Assembly (NCBI RefSeq): GCF_014851395.1
Contig: NW_024040928.1
Coordinates: 11,612,943-11,676,942 of the forward strand
Direction of reading: 5' to 3'
DNA length: 64,000 bases
Origin: Micropterus salmoides
Lineage: Eukaryota > Chordata > Actinopteri > Centrarchiformes > Centrarchidae
The notes below the pieces were generated by a model. The model made no database searches. It saw only the letters and a program-made list of their open reading frames with translations, and was not told where the DNA came from. Both the position numbers and the translations under genes were made by a program. Shown here piece by piece: positions 23,943-39,000 of this stretch. Every line of letters starts with the position of its first letter. The stretch's first letter is position 1.

Positions 23943-26032
23943 AATATGGGGTGGCATTTAAAGCCATATCATAAATGCATGCACACATCAAACTAAAACA
24001 AAGACATGTTTGTCCTTCCAACAGTGGGCACTACAGTTTGGATTTAATCTTGAGTTTTAAACAGTTGTCTCACCTCTGTTTGTTGTAATAGCACAGACAA
24101 AGTTGATGCTATCAGTTCTGTTTTAAAATAATCAATATTGCCACCTATTACCAATCAGAGAGGGAGCAGTTGGGGAAAAAAACATGTATGTGTATGTGTG
24201 TGTGTGTGTGTGTGCCAGTGAGTAGTGTGTGTTTTATGACACAGTGAGCACAAAGGTCTAAGGTTCAATGATCAAAACATTACTCAAGGCCCCACTGCAC
24301 ACATACACAAAGGATAAAAAGTGTCTGTTTTCTCCCATTTTCGTGTTTTGCAGACTCTGAAACCTGCAGTAACAAGCCCCCACACCCAAAACTAAGCTCC
24401 ATTTCTCTGTTTTATATCACACACACATATGTAGACACATACACAGGGGCCTGGCCAGTATAGCTAATCTTCTTAGCAATCACAAGGTTTGACTGTTGGA
24501 ACAGAACAAAGTTCACATCGTCAACAACAACAGAGGTGGCATTTCTACCAATGACAGAGAGACGGGGAGACAAAGACACCAAAAGAGGCCGACCAAGAAC
24601 AAAGACAGACATAAAAGAAGAGACAGAGAGTCACAACTTTACCTCTGGACTGAACTGACCATATTTTCTCCCTGAGGTAATTTTTTGTGGATTATCTAGC
24701 TACCATCGGCAGTGAAACCTGACGTGACACACTGGCACTTTCTGAATTGTTTTTTATTTATTTATTTTAAAGCCACATGACTGACGTCGCCAAACACTTC
24801 ACCTTTGGACATAAATCCTGGCTACAGAAGACAGTTTCACATCTGTAAGGACAGCTGTCTGGACAATGTTTTAACTCTAATCTGGCAGCCATCTGCCAAT
24901 CTTTTCCATCTACATCCAGTCAAACCTGCCTTTTTGTGGAATCTGAAAGTGTAAGTAAATATTTTGAAGAATACTATCTAATGAGTGCTGTACCTTTAAT
25001 AAATCAAAATTGTGTTTCCAGTGAGTGTAGGTAGTTGGTTTGAGACACTCTAACCCTACACCAGTGTGATTATTCCTCTGTATTTACTATGCTTTTAGCT
25101 TTAGTGGCTGGAATTAAGACATTTAGCAGGTATTCTGTTTGCATGTGTACGTACAAAAGTGCACTCACACAAAATCTCTCAGGTTAGCTGAATACATTTT
25201 AAACATTATAGAATTTACACATTTGACTTCATAAGAAAAACTGGAACAACCACTACTACAGTGCTTCGTTCTCAAAATCTGACTTGTTTGAATTAGGGCT
25301 GGGAGATGAAAATGTTGAAATGAACATCACCATACACATCATTACTCAGAATCAATGTTCAATGTATGGAAAACCACATGGTAACATTGATTCATTCATT
25401 GTACTGGACAATGATGTTAGGTAAACAGAAGTAAAAAAATATTGTTTGGACTTAAAAAAAAAAAAAGCGTCAACACCACCAATAATCTGTGATTTTTTTT
25501 TTCAGTTCCTACATGAATTCCACATCAATAGTCCAATATAGTTCAGATCAACATAAAAATATGACACCTAGACTTTTCTACATTTAATTGAAAAAGAAAT
25601 TTTTTTTTTTATTATTATTTCCCACATCTGACTTTGAATGGTAAATCTTAGTTGGAAATTACACTCAAAAGTGCTTACTCTTGTATTACTTGTTAACTTC
25701 TTGCTACAGTATATTCTCACAAATACTTATTATTTGTTAAAGTTTATAATATTGAAGTAACTTTAAAGGATTTACTACCACCATTCTGACCTTTTCAATT
25801 ATTATATCTCAATATGTATGTAAGGCCTGCTTCACTTTTAAAAATATTAATTTGAATGCTATTAAAATAACCATAATATGTAATGTGGAAGTCTAACAAA
25901 TGTCTACTTTTCAAGCATTTTAGCCGAGTTTTTAATCTTGGTGCCGAGATCTCTTTTGACCTTCACATCACTATTACTACGGTCGCATTAATCCTGACTT
26001 TCTTTCTTCTAAATTTGCACCCTCCTGTGCAG
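23943..26032. other. Region upstream of smlr1
   Basis: Contains a TG repeat (about 24184-24214) and, near 25296, the start TAGGGCTGGGAGATGAAAAT, similar to the ends of old hAT-like fish repeats. A 5' untranslated exon or the promoter of the downstream small gene may lie here, but I cannot place either. Confidence 0.35.
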
Positions 26033-26039
26033 GAGCAGT

Positions 26040-28359
26040 ATGGAGGTGCTGAGCGGCCCCTGGGCTGATCTGGCTCTGCTGCTTCGACAGACCGCCGTAC
26101 AGACGGACAGAGAGACAGACGGCTTTCTTCCTCTCTGGCTGTTCGGTCTGCTGCTGTTCCTGTCTGTCTGTCTGCTGCTGCTGCAACTTATCATCTACCT
26201 CAGCTGGAAACTCAGACAGGGTAGGCATCTTATTAACTTTTCATGCCCAGACCTCTTGCCATTTTATATTTACTGTGGGGCCCTGTAGCTAAATGGATAC
26301 TGTAGAGAGAGGTCTTTCTCCGGGGTCACACACACTATAAATACAGACACACTCCTCACCAAATTGTAAGGATTTTTGCTGAAACTGTGCTCCAAAGGGG
26401 AGCTTTAACTGCATCTCAGTCACTATGGTTACCACAATAAAGAATAAAACACAAAGTGCATCGAGACGATTAGTTATACCTTTTTTTTAACCTTTATTTA
26501 TTCAGGGGAACTTCACTGAGAGGAAGCCTCTCTTTTGCAGGAAGGCCCTGATCTCATTCACACTGTTACCTGGTACAACCGCAGCCACCAAGCAGCTCCT
26601 CTCGAGCTTTTGGGGTTATGGCCTTGCTCAAGGGCACCTCAGTGGTGGTAAATGAGGGAGGGCAAGCACTGCTTACTTTACACATCCAGATTTTATCCTG
26701 CCGGTTCGGGGATTGAACCGGCCACAACAGATGGTTTTCCTCTGATCTGTGTGCTCACTCTGTTAATAAATGTTGTTTTAATAGGTGAACATGACTCCTA
26801 TAGACACAGTCATACACACATCCAACAAAGATCATGGATCCACTTTCATCCTCTGCCCTCATTCTTCCTAGATAAATGGAAAATTACTTTTCACATAGAC
26901 TTTCTTTAGATCAGCGCCAATTTGTCCATCCATCCATCGTCAACCGCTTATCCTGCGTACAGGGTAGAGGGGGCCCCAATTTGTGATTTTAAAAAATGAT
27001 TCCAAAAAATTACAGCCTTGTAAATTTCACAGGTCATCCTGATGTCTGTCATGTGCAGCCATCTTAATGCCCAAAAAGTGTTTATGGTGACTACAATTTT
27101 TATGTCCTTGACACAATCAAGTGCAGTTGGCATTTCCTTCTGCCGTAACAATGCACCAAATGTGTATTAATGTATCAAAATAGCCACCAACTCCTGTTTG
27201 AGTAATATTAGCTCACAACTACAGTGCCCCAAAGATAACTGAAACAATGTTTTGTAGAATGGCTGGGCTTAGATAAACGGTGTGTTCAATGTGCCGTTTG
27301 GCCAACTATAATCAATAATGACTCCATCTGCAGTTTACAGTTTGTCACTGGTACTCAAATTAAAGAAAACGACTTTTTATTTATTAAGACTTCATCATAT
27401 ACTGAAGTTGCATTTTGGGTGGGTAATGGACTACAGTTCTTTGAATATACACTCACTCAGTAATGTGGTGATCCTCCTTGCTGTCTTTTCCCGGTTGGTA
27501 TTTGTGTGTAGATCCAACCCTCACCAAACCATAGGGGCGACTATTACATCTTGTAAAACATTGAAAGCCATTCTTTGAAGTTTCTAGTTAATAAAACATT
27601 CCCAGTTCCAGCGACAAAAAGTGAACAATATCATACTGACAATGATTTATTATAGTCAACAATGTTTAGAGGCTAACGTTAGTTTAAGAGCTTTTAAACT
27701 GCTGTTAAGCTGTTAAGCTAACTTGCTGTTCTCATTGCTGTAAAGTTACATTTCTTTAAGTTAGCTCGTGCTTCTGTGGTAGCTTTCAAAGGGGAACCAC
27801 TCCTATATAATTCTATTAACTTGACGCTACAAAAAGTAAACACATCTCATTAACATATCTGCTGTCACACCTGTAACCGTTACTAAAACAGGAGGGAGAA
27901 TTGACTGATGGCTTTCACTGCGCAAGCGCACACAGTATTTTCACCGTTTTAATGGATTTCCAATGTAATTAAAACCCAATTATAATAAACAGCTTTGCAG
28001 ACCTAAAAGGTGACTTTATATGTACTTTGATGACCACCTAAATCGACCCTATTTAGTGATTTCAAAAAATTCAAACTGGTTAAAGTACATCTAAGGCAGG
28101 TAATAGCCTTATTCTGCTTGCGTTCGCAACTATTGTCTAACTCAAACCCTGGTAACATTTAGCCTAGTGTCAACACTATTATTCATGCATTGTGTATTTT
28201 GTGGTCCATTTCTTCCAGACTACGTTTCAAACAGTGCTCTGGATGTATTTTCTTTCCCCCACAGTTGAAGGGGATCTGTCGACGCGTCCGCAAAGCAGAA
28301 GCGCCATCTACAGGCCGATAAACAGAAGTGCACACCTGAGGAGGCGGAGTGTCGGATAG
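26040..28359 (+). CDS. smlr1: Small leucine-rich single-pass membrane protein, SMLR1-like (2 coding exons)
   Basis: Exon 1 codes 26040-26220 and exon 2 codes 28265-28359; the intron begins GTAGGC and ends CCCCCCACAG, and the junction codon is G|TT (Val61). The product is 91 residues: a short acidic-polar amino end (MEVLSGPWADLALLLRQ), a leucine-rich membrane segment at about residues 30-56 (PLWLFGLLLFLSVCLLLLQL), then a basic tail rich in Arg and Ser ending LRRRSVG. Neither a cleavable signal peptide nor an enzymatic motif is seen. A CAG just before the start (26030-26032) looks like a splice acceptor, so a 5' untranslated exon probably lies upstream. The name is inferred from size, the leucine-rich membrane segment and the position beside epb41l2 in convergent orientation, as I recall for human SMLR1 and EPB41L2. 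The molecular role is not known to me. No transcript evidence is available here. Confidence 0.72.
26480..26745 (-). repeat. SINE-like or MITE-like dispersed repeat in smlr1 intron
   Basis: The run GGCCTTGCTCAAGGGCACCT through ATTTTATCCTGCCGG to GGGGATTGAACCGGCC is a widespread fish repeat in my recollection. On the minus strand it reads GGTTCAATCCCC, close to the B box of RNA polymerase III promoters, which suggests a tRNA-derived SINE head in minus orientation. The A box is not clear, so the class is uncertain. Confidence 0.45.
26925..26980. repeat. Short dispersed-repeat fragment
   Basis: CCATCCATCGTCAACCGCTT followed by ATCCTGCGTACAGGGTAGAG resembles the 'ccatccat…accgcttatcctg…agggtcgcgggg' fragment found throughout fish genomes. 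It lies in the smlr1 intron and is too short to classify. Confidence 0.45.
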
Positions 28360-28820
28360 CACTTGCACACCTGACAGGACAGACACTTCACCAACAGAAC
28401 AGACATTCAAACCATCTGAAAATGGACACTTTCCAGTCAGCGTGAGCTTACACTATCTCAACAGAGCACTGTGTCAGTGTAAACACCAGCAGGGACCTGG
28501 GAGGGACATATCAGGCAAAATGAAGGTGCCCTAAGAAGATCTGGGAAAATTACTTGTCTGTTATACATCTTTAAAACACTCAGGGAAATCTGGACTTTAT
28601 CAAGACAACTGTCTCTAACCTCTGAAAAGATATTATGAAGCTAAAGGCATATTTTACAGCTCTATTTATCCTATCCTATTTATTTAAGCTTGGGACAAGC
28701 TGTCACCCTGAAATTATTCTTTTTTTGTGAATTAAATATTTCATTATTAGACTACCTGACTATCTTAAAAATGGTTACTTTTATGTACATTAACATATAT
28801 GACTTCAGTTTTTATCAGTA

Positions 28821-28826
28821 AATAAA
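28821..28826 (+). promoter_or_regulatory. smlr1: Candidate polyadenylation signal for smlr1
   Basis: A canonical AATAAA lies 462 bases past the smlr1 stop codon, before the long TG repeat. It is the best visible candidate for the transcript end; a GT-rich downstream element is supplied by the TG tract about 95 bases further on, farther than usual. Confidence 0.45.
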
Positions 28827-28919
28827 CCAATGAATGAATGAATGAAGAAATAATATGACCATGAGTTTTCAGAGTATAACAATCCTTTATTTAAACAGTG
28901 TTACATAGGGGAGGAGTGG

Positions 28920-32642
<3,723 letters not shown>

Positions 32643-32648
32643 TTTAAT
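32643..32648 (-). promoter_or_regulatory. epb41l2: Candidate polyadenylation signal for epb41l2
   Basis: The minus strand reads ATTAAA, the commonest variant signal, 213 bases past the epb41l2 stop. A canonical AATAAA on the minus strand at 32120-32125 is an alternative for a longer 3' end. Which is used cannot be told from sequence. Confidence 0.35.
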
Positions 32649-32860
32649 ATCTTTTCTGTTCAACTTCGCATGTGTGATGATGGCTGGTGATTTTAACAGC
32701 TTCACGTGTGGGAGTTTCATCTCACTGATTTTCAGCTTTTGTCTTCAGTAAATATACCACTATATGCACCCCCCACTGTTAATAAAGACCTCCAACATTA
32801 ATTCACCATGAATAATAATAATAATAATGAGTTACTATTATTATTATTACCTGAGTTCAG

Positions 32861-32965
32861 TCAATCCTCCTCCTCAGCCAGTTCAGTTTCTTTATGAACC
32901 ACCACTCTGGTAACAGACATGTCAGGATGTTGCTCTTTGGCCTCCTTAATGGCCTGGGCCAGTGC
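32861..32965 (-). CDS. epb41l2: epb41l2 last coding exon
   Basis: Encodes ALAQAIKEAKEQHPDMSVTR and VVVHKETELAEEED, then TGA at 32863-32861. The end VTRVVVHKETELAEE is, from memory, the 4.1G form (4.1B has VTKVVVHKETEITPE and 4.1R VTKVVVHQETEIADE). The acceptor is CTTGCAG|. Confidence 0.95.
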   Translation of the reverse strand, partial: ALAQAIKEAKEQHPDMSVTRVVVHKETELAEEED

Positions 32966-35953
32966 CTGCAAGTACCGAGGGGCAACCACACAGTGGCAGC
33001 ACCGAGCACAGCAGGCAGTGGGGGAGGTGGAGGGACAAGAGGGGAAATGGTGGAGTTAAATGAAAAATTAAATAAGAAGCGTAAAGAAAATGACAAGAAT
33101 GCTGGATTTACGCTCAACGCGCTATTTTACTTCTTTAGGTTAAGTGAAGGTTAACTGTATGAAGTAAAATGGCCTCAGATGGAGCGCATCAAGTAGAAGA
33201 AAATTACTAAAAAATAAATCCCATTCGCAACTCAATGTGACACAAATCTGTTGCTTTTGTGTAAATCCAGCAGATCAAGCAAGACAAGCAACTTAAAGAG
33301 AAAAACAAAACAGTGGACGATGGATTTTACAGAAAGATCCAGACCTGAGCAAAAAGATTTTCATTGCTTTCAGATATTTTGAGGGCACTACATGCAATTT
33401 CCTCTAGTTTAATTAGTGTTTGTGGCCGGACTGAAAGCCACCCATTAGAAAGTATCAGTTTCTCACATTTGAGAAATACATATCACCCATCACTTTCAAA
33501 TATCTGAAATGTCTTTAAATTTATTTTATGAGGTCTTCAAACTAACTTCCGATTGGGGTTTATAAATCATATATTTTACAGACCAGTCAGTGACAATGAA
33601 CAAAGAGACATTTTATATTGTTTTGAGTGTGTTTAGCGTGAAGGATTCATCACATCTGGGGCAGCTAAAGTACAAATTTGATTTTCTTTCACTGTGAAAA
33701 TCTGACAATCAAAGACAAAGACAGAACATTTAACTAAGCAAGACGAGCAACAAAACAACACAGCATGGCAAAAACAAAAAGGTCAAGACACCATTTTATA
33801 GATGTATGAATGAATGAATGAATGAATATGTGAAGAGATGTCGCTGATCACAGCCAATGAGTGGAATCTTGAGTGTGACTAATGGCCTGTGGGCATCTCT
33901 ATTAAGTGATTAATAAATCAAATTGTGCATTCATTCTGTGAGTAACATGACAGACATGTCACCAGAAGTCTGTCTGTTCCCTTAAGTCTAAGCAACCAGA
34001 AAAAAAACGTTAATTAAAGTAAGCTGGGGCTGAAAATTTAACAAGGTTTTTCAATTTTAAAAATAAAATTTTAAAAAGGTGCACCTGGATTACACATCTG
34101 TAAAATGATACTCAAAGAGCCTTTCACACCATCTACATTTGGTCAGATTAAAGCGACCCATCGACCAAGTTGCTTCAACAAAATAGTAAGGCGTAGGCGC
34201 GGAAAACTGACCTCGTCGTGGTCGATGTCGCAGTCGCCAGTGATGACGATGCGTTTCTCAATCCTTGTCTCTGATAGGCCGCCCTTTAACGTCTAAAAGA
34301 AAACATACAACAACAACGCTTTGATGCCTGTTATTCTGGGTTAATCATGAACTATTAAGGTCCTCCTGGGTGCTGTTGGGATACTGCCCAGTGTGGCTGG
34401 CATTGTCACGATAGTCCAAGGAAACATCAAGAGAGAGACTGACGAAAAAAAAGGTCAAATGACAGAAGAGTGCAGTTCTTCTCAACACAAATGCAAAGTA
34501 CAAATAATGTAGTAGCATGGCAAACTTATACTGTATACACAGTATAAACCATGATAAAATGTGTAATACTGGTACAAATGTGTTTCTGTATGCACAGATT
34601 TTACACATTAATGTGTATTGTTGTTATATTAAATTGACTGAGTCATCATAATGTAACATCTTAACGCATTTAGAGGAGGAAATGTGTGTTTGTGGTGTGT
34701 GTACCTTGGTAATGTGTGTGGTTGTGGTAGTACACAGAGATTCAGAGGTGATTGTCTGAGCAGTCATCAACACTCCGGGCTCGCCGTCGCCGTTACCATC
34801 CAACTGATATAAGAGGAGACGAAAAGAGATCATTAATTAATGTGCATTCCCACTAGAATATCCCCCGTTAGATGTTTGATGTTCTAAATAAACGCTTTTG
34901 TCTTCAAAAAAAAAAAACCCAAACAACATTTCTCTGAGGAAGGAGGAATCAACGGCGACATGCACTGTAGCTACAAAGGAAGCTTTTTAGGAAGGTGCTT
35001 TCAAACAAAACATTTACATTTTGAAATAGTTATAAAATCTAAATATTTCACACGAATACAATACTAATGCTGACCCACGAGAAAAAAATAAATAAAAAGC
35101 TCCCTGTGTTTCTTAAGTGTGCACCTGTGCGGCTTCATATGTGATGGTCTTGGTTTCCGTGTGTACGATGGGCACTTCTTTTGTAGCTATCTCAGTTTTC
35201 TGGGCTGCAAACGTGTCTGATATAGTCACCATTTCTGTCTTTACCACAGGTGGCTGGGGAGGGAGGAGAGAGAGAAGTGAGGGGAGAGGAAAGAGGGTTA
35301 ATAAATTAAACCTGAGACAGGGAAACATAAAGTGGTCTCTATGCACTAACTTTGGAAATTCACTTCCAAGTCAATCAATTTATATGTAGTTATATTTTGT
35401 TTTAAGTGTTCAAATGTGTGTTTATATTTAATTAACTGCTCTAATAATATTAGAATGTTTTGTATTTGAAAGGGAAGTGATTCAGACACACAGGTACAGA
35501 TAGCAGCAGTTGTAGATGTATGAACACAAAATTTATGCGAGAAAACGCAGCAAAATTCATGCAAAATAAAAATAAAAATCAAGAGCTTCCAAACTCATGC
35601 CAGTCAACATCACGAAATGCACAATATGACAACATCTACTGTCAGCAATTTTCGAGCTACAACAGCAGCGCCACTACAAGACACATCTTTGGCGTCAACG
35701 TGCAACTCAAAGTACGACACACAGCACAAACATGCATAAAACATGAGCCGATGAAATAAGCGATGCTCGAACGGCTGGCAAACAAAAAGGCAATTGATAT
35801 GTAAACAGCATGCAAAAGATGACATTCAGATGAGAGGGCGGCTTTTGCCGTAGTGGTTGGCAATGATGATTTCCACAATGCCGTTACCATGGTGACCTTG
35901 GTGGGCCAATTACACACTAACACAGAGAGAAGCATCACTACCAAACACATGGC

Positions 35954-36002
<49 letters not shown>

Positions 36003-39000
36003 TGAAATACTGCATGCGGAAAAAATAAGCAAATATACACCTAAAAGCATCATGCATTACCCACTTAGGCCCCATTTACTTCATAACACTACAATACAGA
36101 GTAGGAGGCAGTGACAGCAACACACCAAACTATGTAGGGCAGGTATGAACTCGGCATGTTGATAATGGTATGAAGTAGGATGATCGGATATAAGACATGA
36201 AGAACTTAAAATACATGAATATGGTGAAAATCTAAATAAAGACTGAAATTAATTATGAAGGGGACGGTAACACCAAAACACTGGTGGTGAATTGTATCAT
36301 TAAAAAGGACTCTTCTCTCTGCTTTAACTTTCATTTTAGGCTGAAAGAAGTTTTCACAGGACAAACATGTGTGAGGATGTACATGGGGCTTAAATATTCA
36401 CGCAAGCAGGTAGGAAACTGGTAAGCAGGAAGGAGAAAAAGTGGGTGTTTCTACAGTTGGTAGGAGGGATCAAAGCCCAGGGAAACTCCGCAGCCAGCCC
36501 AGTGAAGACTTTACCTCAGAGCAACAAATAACCTGCGGCCGTGGTTCTGCTTCAACCAGAGAGGCTTCTCCGTTCATTTTAGGCTCAGGCTCTTCCTCTT
36601 CCTCTGCGGGGGCGACCATCCCGGTCACGCCCTCCTCGGGCAGGGGGAGACCATTAGGAGCTTCGTCTGGCGTCACCATCGGATCATCTGCGCTTTCCTC
36701 CAGCTCCCTCTCACCGTCGTTCTCCTCTTCTGCATTCTTCTTCTCTGTCTCTGTGTCCTCTTTCCTGGACTCCTCTGCCTCTCGACCGGTCGCCGCCACA
36801 TGTCGGCTGACTTCCGCTGGGAGGGAAGAAGCGTCTGGAGCCATGTCCTGCTCCGCTGTCTCCTCCTCCTCCTCCTCCTCTTTCTTCTCCTGCTCTTCCT
36901 CCTCTTCCTTCTCCTCCGGTATTTGCGTATGAGAGATGGACACGGAGACATTTGGATGGTACTCCGCTTCTTCTTCACTCTCGCTCTCAGATGAAATGCT
37001 CTCCTGCTTCACCACCTTTGCCTCCGCCGCTACCACTACTTCCTCTTCGACTTTCACTTCCTGCTCCCTTGTTTCCTGCTCAGCAGGAGGGCTGATTGTA
37101 ACTATGACAAGTCCAGGTTTGGGTGCTTTGGAAACCTCCTGGACGACAACGGTTTCTTCAATTTCAACTTCGGTTGTCTATACACACACGCACATACACA
37201 CGCACGCATGTACACATAGTGCAAAGACACACACACACACACAATGGAGGTGCACACACATACACAACAAACGCGTGGGGACAAAAATTGAACATAAAGT
37301 TAAAAAACTCAAACTAGCATAAATGAAAATAAAACAACACAACAAAAATCAGGAATAAAAAGATGATGATGATGTTCAACTGTGGACAAAGAGACACAAG
37401 GATGTAAGAAAGTGAAGAAGACAAACGAGCAGTCACAGAATGGATGGCTGTAGTAAGAACATGACACTGGAAGCTGGAGGTGTGGAGGAAACGGTGGATG
37501 AAAAGCATCATGAGTGGCTGGATGGATTAATAGAAGGAAGTTAGGACCACCTTTGCAGGCTCTTTGGTATCAGAGATCACGTTATCGGCAGCATCTGCTT
37601 CTGTTTGGGGCACACTCTCCTGCGAGACAGAGAAGTTACCATGACAGTTATCAATCACACGGCAGTCGCGACATCATCATTGTTAGCACTTAACGTCACT
37701 GTAGCGATAGTGTAATGCTCGTTAACCACAGCGCCGGGGAGAGGGCTGGATTTGTTACTTTATTTTATGCCTCTCTGATTCTCCCTCTCTGTCCTTGGCG
37801 GACTGTCGTTCATGCACAATTAAGTTAATTTCCGTACAATATCAAGTTTGTTGCAGCAGGCAGTGAAAGAGATGGGATGAAAGACTGGGAAATAAAAAGA
37901 TCCATGGAGGATGGATTTAAAAAGAATATCCCACAGATGCTTAGCTTTACTAAAATAAAAAAAGACAGAAGAAACACAGTATTGAAGTCCGCAGTTTCTT
38001 TGAGTTGATGATGACCAGAGCAAACTTGGCATAAAAGTCCAGACTTTAAAATGTCTTTAAAATTTTCTAAGCCACAAAGTCACACATTACGACTGTCCTT
38101 GGTCGTTTTCTATAAAGCATGATGCAAACTGCAGCTTCAGTACTTGCTGCTTTTTACAGTTATTTTTTCCTAAAGGAGCTAGTAAGGGGCATTAAATTGA
38201 GCAGATTTGAATTAAATCCACACACACAGAATTACCATCACAAAGACATCCTAACATCCATGGCATTCACAGCTGTTAGTTGTTTTAGATTAGATTTAGC
38301 ATGCCCGTCATTCAAGATGAATGGTCCCTGATGCAAAACAAGGATTTCTACCATTCATCCAGCATCCACAGAAGGCATTATAGACAGCTCGCATCGCTTT
38401 ACTGTTGTTTGTGAACACATCTGGCAAGCATCTTTAATTAACTGAGGCATTACAGGAAGTCAGTTTACTCTCAAGGTGACTAACCTATGGTGAAAACTCT
38501 CCACAGAAAGTTTCTTACATTCTGTAAATATAAAACAATGACCCCATCACTGTTTAAACAATCAATAGGCAGATACTAATTGGCCTGAACTTAAAGTAAA
38601 CTGATTGCTGAATGTTCAGTAGTAGCGGCAGCACCTCAATGGCAGAGAGTGTAGCGACTGGGGAAATAAGAAGCCCATGTGGTGCAGCAGGACCGCAGAC
38701 AGCGGTGGAAGTGGTAGAAGTGGTTATAACAGCATCTAGTGTCGGTTCAGGATCACTGCAGGCAGATGTGGCGGCAAAACAAAAGCCAGTGCCAGAGTGT
38801 CTACTGAAAAGTACAGAAGCTATCTCCTCTTTAAGGCTCTACAGCAACACACAGAACACAGACGAGTAGAGAAAAGATGGGAACATTTGAGAAAAGACTG
38901 AGAAAAAGGAAATCCCTCTAAGCACAAAACAACAGACATAAAACATACATAGGAGGAAGTATAGCACAAATTAAGTAAACAGCCATGATTTGCATCTCCA

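Noticed and set aside
26690..26722. GGTTCGGGGATTGAACCGG as a tRNA gene arm
   Set aside because: Only a B-box-like word is present, without an acceptor stem or anticodon arm; it fits a SINE-like repeat better.
36441..36932. Plus-strand 163-residue serine-rich open frame
   Set aside because: It is the reverse shadow of the glutamate-rich epb41l2 exon; GAG/GAA runs read backwards give serine and leucine runs.
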